Source of the DNA: Chamaea fasciata
Lineage: Eukaryota; Chordata; Aves; Passeriformes; Sylviidae
Length of the DNA stretch: 64,000 nt
Assembly (NCBI GenBank): GCA_029207755.1
Contig: JARCOQ010000003.1
Span: forward strand, 87,749,994-87,813,993
Direction: 5' to 3'
Part shown: positions 12,986 through 25,275 of the stretch, in pieces
How positions within the stretch are numbered: the stretch's first letter is position 1
Layout of the letters: each line of letters begins with the position of its first letter
Program-made: the position numbers and the translations under genes
The notes under the pieces: model-generated
Databases searched by the model: none
What the model saw: the letters and a program-made list of their open reading frames with translations, nothing else
What the model was told of the DNA's origin: nothing

Positions 12986-15900
12986 TTTTGTGTGTGGTTT
13001 GTTTTATTTTTCCCTAAAAAAAGGGGCATCAAGGGACTCCTGAAAGACACTTTAGGAGTCAAAGTAATTTGGAGTTTTTATCTTCCATTTTTATCTACTC
13101 TTCTCCTTGGTCTCCTTTTCTCTTTCCTTCTCTGTACACTTTTACTATTTGGTCAGTTTACAGCAACTAGAAAACCTGAGAATTGATGTTGAATTGCTGG
13201 AGGTTATGAAATATGTTTCATTGATTTCAAATAAAATGTCAGACATAAAATGCAGCATTCATTTTTATAATTGTCACTTCTGAGGGTTGCAATTGAAGTT
13301 GGTAAGAAATACGAAAATTTGACCTTACTGAAATAGAAGATGATAGAGACATGCCAATATTTCCATGGAAGAAGTATGCTGAAGTTAGTTTTCGGGAAGT
13401 AAAGGTATGGTTTTTAAAGCAACGGAATTTTTAGGAATATAATTTTAAAGGGAAAAAAGGCAGTAAGTGCAAGAAATTTGGAAAAGCATGAAGAGATTAT
13501 TAAAACTGAAACGCACAATACAGATTTTCATGCTTGTGAATTGGATATGCTCAGTGAAAAGTAAAATCACTGTTCTTGAAAAATCTCCTGTATTACTTGA
13601 CAGTTGGTTAGGTGTTCCCTTGACAACTGCTCTGGTTAATCAAGGGTGTAAATGAAGCCTCAATGTCAGTGTTTTTCAGGACACTTTTATTTTATATCTT
13701 TAATATCAATACTTTTTTAGTAAAGGGATTTTTGTGGGGATTTTTTTCCTATGTTAATGATAGGAGTTTTTTTTCCTATGATTTTTTTCTATGAACTGTT
13801 AAGCTGGGCTAGTGTTTTTCAGATTGTAGGGAGAAAAATGACAAGTAGTTCTAAATGTAGTCATCCAGTTGTGGCATTATAAAATGGACAGTGGTGTAAT
13901 ATTTTCTAATAATTTTTCAGAAGACCGGGAACCCTGGTCTGCTAGCAGTGTGAGGTCTTTTTTCAGAAACAGTCTTACCATGATTATTTAGCTTGAATAA
14001 AAACAAAGGTTCTCTTTATAATGCCTGGGGTAATTTATACCTGCTGAGATGACACTTTAATTTTGCTATACCTCACTTTAATCTGTTAGAAATATGGCTG
14101 CACCTTCAGCATTATATAGAAAATATAATTGCTATAAACTAAATTTTCTTAAGTATGTTTACACAACCATGAATGCTCCATTTTTACATGATTACATTAT
14201 GTAGCTATAATGCATGAAAGCAGTTAAAAGTGTTCCAGAAGTTCCAGTCTCTGGACTTATTCTCATCCATATTGTCAAATATGTAATCAGTTTAAGATAC
14301 TTCACTATGTTTCCCTTGATATAACTGGAAGCTGAAGCAATCATGCTATCAATTCGAGCTTAAGTCGGTCTTTCCAATTATTGAAACAGACATTAGTAGG
14401 GATTTTTGTGTTCACACTTTCTACTGTGCTCCTTTAGTGCCACCTGGTGACTAGCTTGAAAGGAAAAAAAGTGATTTTATTTCCAGCTGGAGAAGCAGTC
14501 TATGATAATTTAAGCTAAAACATTTACTTGAGCAGTATCGTATCAGGTAGCATTTGATTTAGAGACACCCCAATTGTAGCTAGCTCAAGAGGAGTTCTTT
14601 CAGTTCTTTCAGAGACTATCAGTTCCAGACCTAAAGTAATCCAGTACCTAATATTCACAATTTTGTCGTGTATGTGTGGGGTACACATTGCACTTTGCTA
14701 GAAATCCAGTGTTCATGCATATAATTAATCAACATGCAACTAGTAATGACAGTATATAACTATTGTTTTACACCTGTTGAGGTCCATGAGTATTTTGTGA
14801 AAAGAAATAGTAAATCCTTTGTAATTCTTGTTCTTAACTTTATATAAAATCCACAGCAACTATGAAAAAAATCATGATATTCTAAGCCAAGAGCAAATAA
14901 GAAGGCTGAACATCTTCTCATTTCAAATTTATGGAAATAAATATTTGAATTCATCAGGCCTATATCTTAGCATTTCCAGGAACAGGTTGGGCTTCACATG
15001 GCTCCAGATCTGTTTATATTACTGTGCATAACCTTGCCCATATGTCCTCCACATATACACATTTCCCATAGCTACTCCTCACACACCCAATTCCCTGTGA
15101 ATCCTTTTTATATCATTATGGGTGCAATGTACATGAATCACAATTCTGGTGCCTGACAAAATTATCCTGCAATAGGAATCGTATTGCATTCTCTCCTGTC
15201 ACTGTCTCTGGAGGGAAAAATATGCTGGCTTTAAATGCAGCCGGAAAATGCCACTGAGACATGAGGCAGATGTACTGAAATGCTTTCAGCATCTAAACGA
15301 GTGAAAAAGCACCACTGAACTAAAAATACTTTAAAATTTAAAGATGTCAGTGATTACCCACTTTCATCTCAGGTGTTCTTAATGTGAGGTCAGTATCTCA
15401 TAATACAAGGTTAATTAGTAAAATAAAAAATGTCAAGAGAATAAATTATCAGTTTCATTTTCCCTTTTCTAATGCGGATAATGGATTTCAATCTTCTATG
15501 AGGTGCATTAAATAATACAACTGTATTTATTCAATCGCAAGATTAAGACAGATTTAAACATAGATTATAAGAAAACTTTAACCAGGTTATAGAGCAACAT
15601 GAATGGTATTTTAATTTTGAAATATTCTGTGACAAAATATTTCAAGTCCCTTCTTTTTTCCATAATTGTTTAAAGAAACTAGTATGATTATATTTGCCTG
15701 TGTCCATGTAGCACTTTCTGGCTTTAAATGCTATAACAAAGACTGAGACAACGTTTATGGTTTAATTTCCATTTTTTCATATGTTTATAATTTTCTAAGA
15801 AATCTGTCTTTTGGACTGTAATTTTTCATGCTCTATCTCTTTTTAAAAGCTATTCTAGGCATATTTAAGTAATCTAGCAAATTCAATCAGTCTGAATTTT

Positions 15901-16348
15901 GTGGTAACGTAGGCATGAAAAATATCCATTTTGTTCACATTTCAAATGACAGTTTTTTCCATCCTATGAGACAGAGAGAAATTTCAAGTATTAGTTCATT
16001 GGAAATCTTTACAGAGAAAGAGGCAAATGCTGAAGAAAACTGGTAGCATGGACTGCACTCCTAACACGCTCTCCAGAATACAGGACAGTCGGCTTGTAGC
16101 CTGTGGTTTTATTCTCATGACTCAGTCACTAATCTATTGGCTGACATCAAACAAATCTGTTCTGCTCTTTGAGATTTCATTGCTGCATATTAAAAAACAG
16201 CAAAACACCTCCATGTCCTTTGTGAATTTAAGATATAATGATCAAAATCACTGTATAATAGGCTGCTGTTTATGGATACTGAAGTGTTTTATTTAGATTT
16301 TTTTTCTTTTTTTTTCTTACATATTTACTTAAAGGTAGAATGGATTAC
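12986..16348. other. Intronic sequence, nothing recognised
   Basis: AT-rich unique-looking DNA between the CR1/LTR block and the first exon. No open frame has protein-family motifs. Confidence 0.55.
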
Positions 16349-16370
16349 CATCCCTACCTCAGTAGGGATG
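16349..16370. repeat. Perfect 9-bp inverted repeat (short hairpin)
   Basis: CATCCCTAC is followed by a 4-base loop (CTCA) and its exact complement GTAGGGATG. Pairing does not extend beyond the nine base pairs. Too short for a microRNA precursor, and no T-run follows it. Confidence 0.8.
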
Positions 16371-19239
16371 ACTGTGTTATTATCTAAATGAATTTATGAC
16401 ACTTGGGCTTGTCTAAATAAAGATACCTGAAGTAGAGAACTTGTCAGTATCAAGCAGTATTTAAGGCTTATTTTAGTTGCATCTGTGTTTAATCTTCCAC
16501 TTTTTTCCTCTAGTAAAGGATCAAAACAATAGAAATTATGTGTACAAAACAGTGAGCATGTGTGTACACCAGGCATTTGGGATGGAAGTTTACAATGCTG
16601 AATGGATGGCTAATTGCTTGTAGATGGTCAGTCACACTGACACAGACCTCATTGTTCTTTTCTTTTTCATTAGATGAGCATTCTTCTTAATTAATTTTGC
16701 CACTTCACTTAAACTTTTGTTCTTTGTGGGCTAGACCATTGTAATATGTGATATAAGAGGCTATTTACAAAAAGGAACATGCAGACTTCAGAAATCTTTC
16801 CGAAAAGCGGGGACAAGGTAGGGGCAGAGGGTAGGTTTTTCTATGAGTATGTTAGGTCTCTACTACAGAGTAGAAAGCATCAGGGAAAGGCTATGAGTTT
16901 ATTTCCCCCAAGCTGATTTTATGTTATCTGAGAAAGTTTTTTTCTACACTCTGATTTACTGAGATAATTCCCAGCAGCTGAAATATAAGTAGGAATAATA
17001 ATTCAAATTCAAAGAATATTTTGCATTTCAAGAATTGGTTGGAAAACACAATAGTGGAAGTATTTTCTCCAAAATTGTCCTTATTTCAAGTACAAAGGAG
17101 ATCACCAACTATCTGTCAATATCCCTATTGTTTATTAAGGAGAAACTTCTGTTTACTGAATTCATAATTTATAAAGAAATTGTGCAAATCAGATGGTCTT
17201 CAAAAAGCAAGCACAGCTTGTGGCTCCCTGTAATTGAAATCAAAATATTATGCTAACTTCTTTAGACTTTTCAAGAAAGAATGCAGTTCAAAATGCCTTA
17301 ACAACATGATTCTTTTTAACCTAAAATTAGAAATGAAAATGAACATTTTTCAAACTCACTTGAATAGTCTAGGGGTCTAGATCCCATTTCAGAAGGTGAT
17401 AATAGGAAATGCCGTTCAAATATCTCAGACTTTTAAAGAAAGACTGAAAAACAAGAAAAGTGTTGCATACTTGCAAGGTGGAAATAATTTAGCACATTTC
17501 AGCCCCATGCATCGGAGTACAGTGAAAAGTCAATGAATTAGTATTGACTGATTTAGCTGTGAACCAGCAGTGATATAACCATTGGAAAGGTGGGATTTAT
17601 TAATATATGAGCGTTAGCTACTGATGTGGATGTACTGGCTATAAGATGAGTTTTAAGTGCACTGGTTTTGTGCTCCTCACTCAGAAATCATTGCACTGCA
17701 GTGAATTTATAAATATTCATTAGGGGCTCAATACTATATCCATTTATGTCAATGCAATGTTCCCAGCAACTTCAGAGGTGAAAACTGAGATTTTAAATTT
17801 CATAATGAATCTACAGACAGAATGATGAAATAGTAAGATTTTAAACACAGAAGCAGAGACACAAAGTTCAAGACATAACCTGGAATAAATCATGTCATGG
17901 CAGCTGCATACAACCAACCAGGCGGTGATATATAAAAGGGTACTATTTGAGGCTGGTACATCTTGATGTGTTTTCTCCAGGAGTAAATTTGTCCTTGCCA
18001 ATGCTGAAGTAACTTCTGTGACTAGTATTTTATGCTTCTAGTGTACAGATTTTAGTGGGCTTTAAAATATTTTATTTCTTTCATATGTGTATGGCCTAAC
18101 ATAAAAATTCATCTATCCCAACAAAAAACAATTTATGAAATTCCTATACTGTCCTTTACCATTTATTCAGCTGAAAGAAATGGAAAATTTGAGAGTCCAT
18201 ATAAATACACTATTTTTTTCAGAAATATTTTTAAAGTTGCTTGTGTAACATTTATGAAATATTACATTAAAAATGTAATGTTGTTGTTAGAAGCCATACC
18301 CTGGAAACCTAATTATGGTGACTTGGCTGAGCAGAGTTTCCTGCACAGAGCACATGTAGTCAGTAAATTTTAACATGCTTCCCAATCATGTTCTCTTTTT
18401 ACAGCACATGAAATTTGAATTGGAATGTGTTTGTACAGAAATAGAAGAAGTCAGTTTTTAAGAATCTTTCAACTATTATTGTCCCATTCTGCATTTGCTG
18501 TGATAATGTTTATTTAAATTTCCTTTCTAAATATAAAACCAGTGGTTTTGAAAATCATTTTAATTGAATTTTTATTGCTCATAATATTAATAGCATTTTA
18601 TCAGATCTCATCACAGAAAGAAACTGAAGAATTCTCTGTGTTTTATTGAACATTCACTAGAATTTACTTCACAAGTTCCCTTGACCTTACATTCTTCTTT
18701 ATCTCTGAGGCTCAATACCAGAGTTTGCACTAACACACTTTACAAGTGGTGATAACTGCATCGCAGTGTAATTTTTCTTCTCAGAGGCATGCAGACTTTC
18801 ATTTCTTATTCCATTTCTGTTCCCTCGGTAGGTCAGGAAAAGGAAATTTCAACCCAGGCTGTTCAGCATCATTCAACATTGATGTCACTTGTCCAACAAT
18901 CCTCTATACTAGGGAGACTGTATGTCAACCACAGTTAGCACTTAAAATCTATCAATACCCACTTAAATATTTAAAGATTTTTTTTATCTTTTCTCTGTAT
19001 ATATTTCAAACACTGGTCAAGAAGGGTAAGAAAGCAAACAGAAGAGGGACATTAGTAGATGAAACATCTTTTTTCTCCCGGGTAATTCAATAGCCATGAA
19101 ACTGGAATTAGCAGTCTCCAAATATTTTCATCTTGTATGGAAGGATGAACATCCCTTTCACCTTAACTTAGCTGTGTGCAGTTTGAACACTCCGTGACCA
19201 ACAGAATAAATAGCAATGGGATCCTCTGTTTCCTTACAG
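16371..19239. other. Intron directly upstream of the first EYS exon
   Basis: AT-rich DNA with no recognised repeat or further exon. It ends in a good splice acceptor: a pyrimidine-rich tract (ctctgtttccttacag) with AG at 19,238-19,239. A small AT palindrome at 18,261-18,279 (ATTACATT / AATGTAAT) looks like chance. Confidence 0.65.
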
Positions 19240-19348
19240 CTACACGTTGCCTGTGGGCAGTCCTGAAGGTTACTGCATGATTGAAGTGGCTGCAGATGGA
19301 AATCCTTCTGTACAGCACAGACTTTCTTTCTCACATCGAGTATCTCAG
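19240..19348 (+). CDS. EYS: EYS exon: middle part of a laminin G-like domain
   Basis: Internal coding exon of 109 bases. It opens with one base completing a codon from the previous exon, then 36 full codons from YTLPVGSPEGYC to SHRVSQ, ending exactly on a codon boundary. The acceptor is tttccttacag and the donor is CAG|GTGAGT, a consensus match. The peptide has the LG-domain strand pattern 'CMIEVAADGNPSV...LSF', corresponding to the 'L.VDG' strand that precedes the 'LYIGGVP' strand. The next exon supplies that strand as SIFLGKVP, so the two exons belong to one LG domain. EYS is a large secreted protein of the photoreceptor matrix and connecting cilium, with EGF repeats followed by C-terminal LG domains. 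The gene name is inferred from the joined exons. Other LG/EGF proteins (pikachurin, agrin, crumbs) are less likely. Confidence 0.8.
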
Positions 19349-22217
19349 GTGAGTCTGCAGAACATCAAAAAAGACCTTTTTGCTTTGAATATTTCATCAG
19401 CATATGCACTACAGTTATTTTTGAAGGAGAATGGGTATACTCTTTCTTCTAAAGGAGTAAATGTAATTCCTCTTCAGATATCATTATATGTACTTAGTTT
19501 CTTTCTAATTGGTCTTTTCACCTTGAGCAACCACAACATATCCATTAATTACTTAGTTTTATTTGACTCTGAAGCTTCTACTCCTGCTGTACAAAGTCCA
19601 TAAAAAGAACATGGCTGTTATGAGAGTTAAAAAAATGTATATTAACAGTCTGTCATGTACCTAAGGCCAAGGGATTATTAGAAAAAAAAATCAGATATTA
19701 TTAAGCAGTAATCCTAGTTACTTTTTAGTTGCAAGCCATGCTGCCTAGTGGAGGACAGTTATGAATCATCAGTGATTTAATCTGGTGTCAGTATTTTTGC
19801 TAGGTCTTTGCTTCTGAATATTAGTGTAAAAATATGTCTCCATTTTGAAACTGGTATCATAAGACTCGTTCTGAATGGACAGGAGGCCAGCTTTCCCAAA
19901 TCTTGAATTTTTCATTTATTCTTTGTCTTCATTTTATTGCCTGTCTTTTTTATGCATTCTCTCATCGCAAGATTATTTCTGCATGAAACATTTAAAATGT
20001 TTTTAGACAAGAATTTGAACTGTGATTGACAGATTGTTTTATAAGTTTGTTCACTTGAAGACAGACCAGTTATCTGTAGAGATGCTAATCTTGATGTGCA
20101 TCTCCCGGTATGCACTGCTGGTTTGTAACAGAATTTCTTCCCTTGCATGGTATGTAGTATGAATGTCAAATCTTCATGACTATTACACTTTCCAGATCTG
20201 TTCCTAATCTCCCAGAATCTCTATTTACAAAGTTCACAATCAAGGAAAGAAAAAAATTCTTACCTCTAAGAGAACTAATGAATATCTTCCCACTATTGCC
20301 CAAGATAATCCTTTTTACCACTCAGACTCAAAGTGAAGAAGGATATTTTCAAATTAGTATTTGAAAATTTAAACATGAGTATTACATAAATTGTTGATAT
20401 AATTTATATAATTGATAAGATATTGATATAACACTATATTAAGCTTTTTATTAAGTTATTGCTAAGTTATTAACAAGACTTACAGGAATTGTTTCTTTGT
20501 GCCTCCTTAAAATACATTCTGGTTAAGTCAGTTAAATTCAGAACAGGCCTTTATAGAAAGGTGTAGTGACATGAGCTTGAACATCAGATACATTATGACA
20601 AAATCCAGTGATGCTAGAAACTGAGAAAAGCCTACTGAAATTGTTCTGTGATACACTGGATCTGCCCCCAAGGTTACTGCTTTTGTAAAATAAGCCAAAT
20701 AATAAAGGAGGTTGTATTGCAAGCAGAATGTTAAAAATGCTGTTCTTAATCACAGACACTTTATAATGCAGTCCAATGCTTTGCTTAATTCTTGAAAGAG
20801 ATTCACAAGCAGAGAGAAAATGTCTGCAAACATGACTTACAAATCTTGTCTATCACTGCAGTGTGTCATAGTTTTGTTTGAAAAGGGATAAAGTCAAGTG
20901 ATCTGAAATGAATTCAACAAGTGCAGAGCCAATGTCTTTGAATTTATTTGACATGAAAAATCTGATTTAATTTTATCCACGCTCTAAAAGAAGTAGGTGT
21001 TTTTGTTTTTCCCTTCAGAATGAAAGACACTAAGTAGAAGAATCTCTGGCAGCATTCACATTCATTGTATCACCCAATTTCACTTGAAATTGTCAGCAAC
21101 ATAGCTCCAGGACTGACAAAAGCAATACTGGAAACAGCAAAACAAAAATCACAGGGATGTGTGAATTCCAGCTAAATCAATGGGGTGTTTTCCTCCTATT
21201 TCTACTTCTTTACAGGTGTCTGAATATGATAGTGAAGGGCCTCTTCACTATAAATTACCCCCTCACATGTTTGACATATGGTGTGATATATTTCTGATTC
21301 CATTGGTTTATTCCCGCTTGACTTGAATGGGCCAGGTGTCACCCTCTTTCTGGACTAAGGGTATTGTACAAATAGATTCATCACTGTGTGATACAACTAT
21401 GATTTTTTTTGTTTTGTTTTAATTCCTAAGAATTGGCAAGCACTTAGCAAATTAACTTTGGAATGATGAAGTCCCATGTCAGAATTCCAGAAAGTCAGAA
21501 ATTAGCTTGAGTAGTGGAATTCAGAGTGTTAAATGAGTCACAGATTCTTTATATGTGATGATTAAGGTCTTGAATCCTAGGTCAGGCAACAGAGAAATTT
21601 CCATAATGAGCATTAATATGATTTTTTTAAGACCCTGTGTGAACAAGTTGTGGTTGTTTCTTTGCACCTTAATAAAGATGTTATAGGCTTTTGAAAATTT
21701 GAAAAATTCTTTTATTTTTCCCCCTGGGGCTTCAGTATAGCAGTCTGTTTTCTGTCATTCGTAAAAAAAACCTAAAATCTCTTGTTTGTATTCCCCTTAT
21801 CTTGGGGTCCCGTAGGTCTCAGGTCCTAAAGAAAATGTCCTCATCTACAGCTTCTCCTGTGTTCCTGCAGCAAACTTCAGCCATGAATGTACAACCCATC
21901 ATATAGGATGAGGGCATCTATGTAAAAAACTTACCACGTTAACTGTGATTAAGGCTGGGAATTCCAATTTGTGTTTCATGGGATGTATGTCGTCCTACAT
22001 ATTTGAAAATATGGAAGCATATTAAACCATCCTCTTTATAAGGATTATTTAAAAAAATAACGAATAACATTTTTAAAAAGAATCACTTCAGAAATTATCA
22101 AAGTTTTTGGCCAACTTCAAGTAATGATTATTTCCTTTATAAGTATCAAGTATTCTTTCATTTTTTACAATAACATCACAAATCACATTTTTTCTGACGA
22201 GTCTCTTGTTTCTGCAG
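19349..22217 (+). other. EYS: EYS intron between the two recognised exons
   Basis: Phase-0 intron of 2,869 bases, GT at 19,349 and AG at 22,216-22,217. The reading frame of the upstream exon stays open for 84 codons into the intron, to a stop at 19,601-19,603, and includes a hydrophobic stretch (see findings). AT-rich patches occur near 20,380-20,470. No CR1, LTR or tandem array was recognised inside. Confidence 0.75.
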
Positions 22218-22438
22218 ATCACCTTTGGATCAATCTTCCTTGGAAAGGTTCCGGTTCATGAGGAGGTTCATCGATGTGCTGGCCAGATACATGGCTATAA
22301 AGGATGCATTAGGGATTTTCAAGTTAACCACAAAGAGTTGTTCATCATAGACGAGGCTCGTGAAGGAAGGAATGTTGAGAACTGCAATGTTCCAATATGT
22401 GATTATCATCCATGTCACAATGGTGGGACCTGCACTAG
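22218..22438 (+). CDS. EYS: EYS exon: end of LG domain and start of EGF-like domain
   Basis: Internal coding exon of 221 bases: 73 codons plus two bases carried to the next exon. The acceptor is gtttctgcag and the donor is ACTAG|GTAAGA. The peptide starts ITFGSIFLGKVPVHEEVHRC, then has the closing LG motif GYKGCIRDFQVN. The cysteine 27 residues after the GC cysteine (VENC) would form the conserved LG disulfide. Directly after comes CDYHPCHNGGTC, the first three cysteines of an EGF-like domain with the C-x-N-G-G-x-C signature; the rest of the EGF must lie in a later exon. An LG domain running straight into an EGF domain, together with wording such as QIHGYKGCIRD and IIDEA, is what I associate with the EYS C-terminal half. 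The frame hits a stop right after the donor (TAA at 22,440), as expected for an exon edge. No disabling change is seen. Confidence 0.85.
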
Positions 22439-23899
22439 GTAAGAGGTATTTCTTTGCCCATTTTATCATTCATTCTTGATGAAAAACTACTATTATTTTC
22501 TCTGTAACAAAATAATCACCAGTCTTTTGTCTTCATAATTTAAAACAGAAAATGCGACACCTTCATGCCAACCAGAGAGATGTTATACTTTATTTGCTTG
22601 CATGAAAAGTGATATAAAATATAATGACATTGTCCACACAGGATATATATTTTGTTAAAGCCAGAATTCCTTTGCAACCAATCAGATCAGTACTGCTACA
22701 AGACTAAATCTGAACTTTTGTATAGACAGTTTGAGCCAAAGGCACAGAAGACGTCATTCTTTTGCCTAACAGCTCCGTATCTTACTCAGTCATGTACCCT
22801 CACACATCTGCATGGTGTGTTCCTGGGTGGAAATGTTCATCATCATGCTATGATAACACTAACCAATGGCTTTCTTGTTCACCTTCAGCATATGTGAAAA
22901 GGTACTGTCAAAGAACCTTTGAAAGTTAAGGTGCATCATGCTGAAAGAGGAAATGGAGTCTGAAAGAGACATGAGGTAAAAGAACAGAGGATGATGGTTC
23001 AGTTGAATGATGGTTCAGTAGGAGCACAGTAACTTTTTAAGCCTAAACAACCTGATCCTTATCTAAGGAACTCAGCATTTAGAAACACATTTCTGGTTAG
23101 AAATGATGGAATTTGTGAAGTAGCTGCCAAATTTTTATAAAATTGTACTTCACTTCAAGGCAAATGCTGAACAGAACAGTCTAAAGTTCTTTTGATGTTC
23201 TGGTCCACTCTTTTTCTTAGATTGAGGAGATCTTGAACAAATTTCTGAAGGACTTCTCTGTCTCTCTTGATTGCTGTGAACACACAAATACCAAAAAGGA
23301 CTCTGATTGTCTTGTTTGACTAGAGCACAAATGAAAGCAAGGCGGTTTTATGAAAACACACAATTTACCTAGCAGTCTGGTTAAACTGAGAGAGTACTTC
23401 AGAGTAATGAATCTGCTTTTTCTCTGTTGGTCTTTATTGTATCTCTGCCATTCTACTGCTTGGTCTATCAGCTGCCATTATGGAATGCTGTTTCATTTGA
23501 ATTTGTGTTCTGAATAATTCATGAGCATTGGATTTGTTTCCTGCCTTTCTGCTTTCCAACTGCTGGCCTAGGCCCTTTTCAGAAATGCATTTGTTTTGAA
23601 ATAGGTCACTTCTCTTCTGTCCAGAGGCGTCATGGAAGACTGAGCATGTGCAAAACAGGGAGCAGTGGCAGGGCAGTAGCAGAGTTTTCATGATTTTTTA
23701 CAACAGCCAACTGATTTTCAGGGATCACCTCCTCCAAACCCAAGAATGATTCATCCTAATAAGCAGGAAACCAACTGTCATCAAGACTGAATAGATTAAT
23801 AACATGCTTCTGACAAAACTCAAACATTAAAAGGAGTTATACAAGAGATAGAAGCATGGCCAGGTGATCTGGGCAGAGGACAGAAAAAAAATCCCACTA
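22439..23899. other. EYS intron downstream of the LG/EGF exon, nothing recognised
   Basis: Start of the downstream intron. Frames at 22,652-22,897 and 23,434-23,691 are open for about 80 codons but carry no motif. Neither has matching splice sites in the required phase that I could see. Confidence 0.55.
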
Positions 23900-24280
23900 C
23901 TTAGATATGGAACAAGCCTAAGCCCATCTGGAGTTTGATTTGGCAGAGATGTGCAGAGCAAAAACAAAAGCTTATACAAGGATACCAGCAGCAAAAGGAA
24001 GACCTAGGAAAATATAGGCTTGCTGCTGAATGGGGAAAAATTCTGATGACAAAGGATTCAGGAAAGACTGAAGGGCTTTCTTTGCCTTAGTCTTTATTGA
24101 TAACTGGGCTCCAGAAATTCTATTCATCTCCTGTAGGAGAAAGTCTGAAGCAAGGAAGATTTACACTTGGTGGACAAGAATCAGATTAGGGGACTTTTAA
24201 ATCAACTGGACATGGGACCTGATGGGATTCACATGAGTGGTGAGGGCACTATCTGATGTCATAGCAGGATTTTTGCCAGG
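23900..24280 (+). mobile_element. CR1 LINE, internal ORF2 fragment
   Basis: This matches the part of CR1 ORF2 between endonuclease and reverse transcriptase. 'agcagcaaaaggaagacctagg' is followed by text meaning 'gctgctgaatgggg', 'gacaaagga', 'ctttctttgccttagtctttattg', 'gacatgggacctgatgggattc' and a decayed 'ctggctgatgtcat' segment. Both ends are truncated, unlike the usual copy that reaches the 3' end. This suggests a deletion or later rearrangement. No open frame survives. Confidence 0.8.
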
Positions 24281-24931
24281 TGTTTCAATTACTCTGCTTA
24301 GTGGAAAAAAGAAAAAAAAATTCAATTTCATTTTATTCTTCAGGTGCTTGGCAGCTAATTGCTGGGTTTGCTTCTGAGAGACCATGAAGTATTACACAGC
24401 AAATATCTCTACTATGTTTTTTAAGGAAGATGAGTTCATCAATGCATATTGCTGAGTATGGACAAGTGTGTTTTTTAAGAAACATTTTTTACATTTGTTC
24501 TCAAAAGAAAGTTACTTGCCTTTTCTTATCGTCAGAGTACAGAAATACTACTGTAGTCTTCAGCCTATTAATGACAATGATTATGCAAAAAAAAAAATTC
24601 ATTTGAAAGAGAAAAAAATTTGTAATTTTAGTAGAAGAAGACAAGGATTAGAATGTACCTAGTTTTCAGACACAAAACATCAGGATGCAGCTGACCCTGT
24701 GCTCTGGTCACTGATTATATCAGGTGCTCCCTTGGGGCCTGTCAGGGCAGGGCTTGGCACCAGACAGGGCATCAGGACAGACCCAGCCCTTGGACATTGG
24801 GTATATCCCCAGGTATAGTGAAATGCTGAGGCAGAACTGCAACACCAGTCCACTGGCAGGGGATCAGGATCAAGCTCAGAGAGGGGAACAAGGGCCAGAC
24901 ACAGACCTAAATTGACTAGGCAGGGCAATGG
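24281..24931. other. Intronic DNA; 24,680-24,931 GC-richer and unexplained
   Basis: The first 400 bases are AT-rich with a short A run near 24,588. The last 250 bases are GC-richer and adjoin the retroviral LTR fragment on its R/U5 side. They may be a divergent continuation of that LTR or another repeat. A minus-strand frame of 135 codons (24,680-25,087) runs through both, has no recognisable domain and is probably incidental. Confidence 0.45.
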
Positions 24932-25275
24932 TGACAGAAAACAGAGCTTCAGCATGTGTAATGGTGACTTGGGAAGGCAGACAACGTAACTTGAAATGTG
25001 CCTCACTGCGTCTTTCCTACCCCCTGCTTGATACGCTGAGCATGATGCCATATGATCTGGGATATCATTTGGGTCAGCTGGCGTCAAGTCTCCTGGCTGT
25101 GTCTCCTTTCAACTCCTTGTGCTGCCCCAGCCTCTGTGCTGCTGTGGTGGGGTGAGGAGCACAAAGGCCTTGACTGTTATCAACCCAGTGTTCAGCACAA
25201 ACGTAAAACACAGCCCCACACCAGCCAGCTACTGTGTACAATATTAATTCTATCCCAGACAAAGCCTGCCCAATA
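24932..25275 (-). mobile_element. Avian endogenous retrovirus LTR fragment (U3 and part of R)
   Basis: Read on the minus strand it starts near 'gcaggctttgtctgggatag' and 'aattaatattgtacac'. It continues through 'ggccttgactgttatc' in antisense, 'caaggagttg', 'gctgacccaaatgatatccc' and 'atggcatcatgctcagcgta', then 'gtctgccttcccaagtcacc'. This is the U3-to-R text of an LTR family common in birds. The expected TATA region reads 'cgtatcaagcaggggg', so the box looks mutated. The usual polyadenylation/U5 part (ATTAAACTGTCTTTA) is absent. The same family recurs at 59,734-60,240. No viral gene is attached. Confidence 0.75.
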
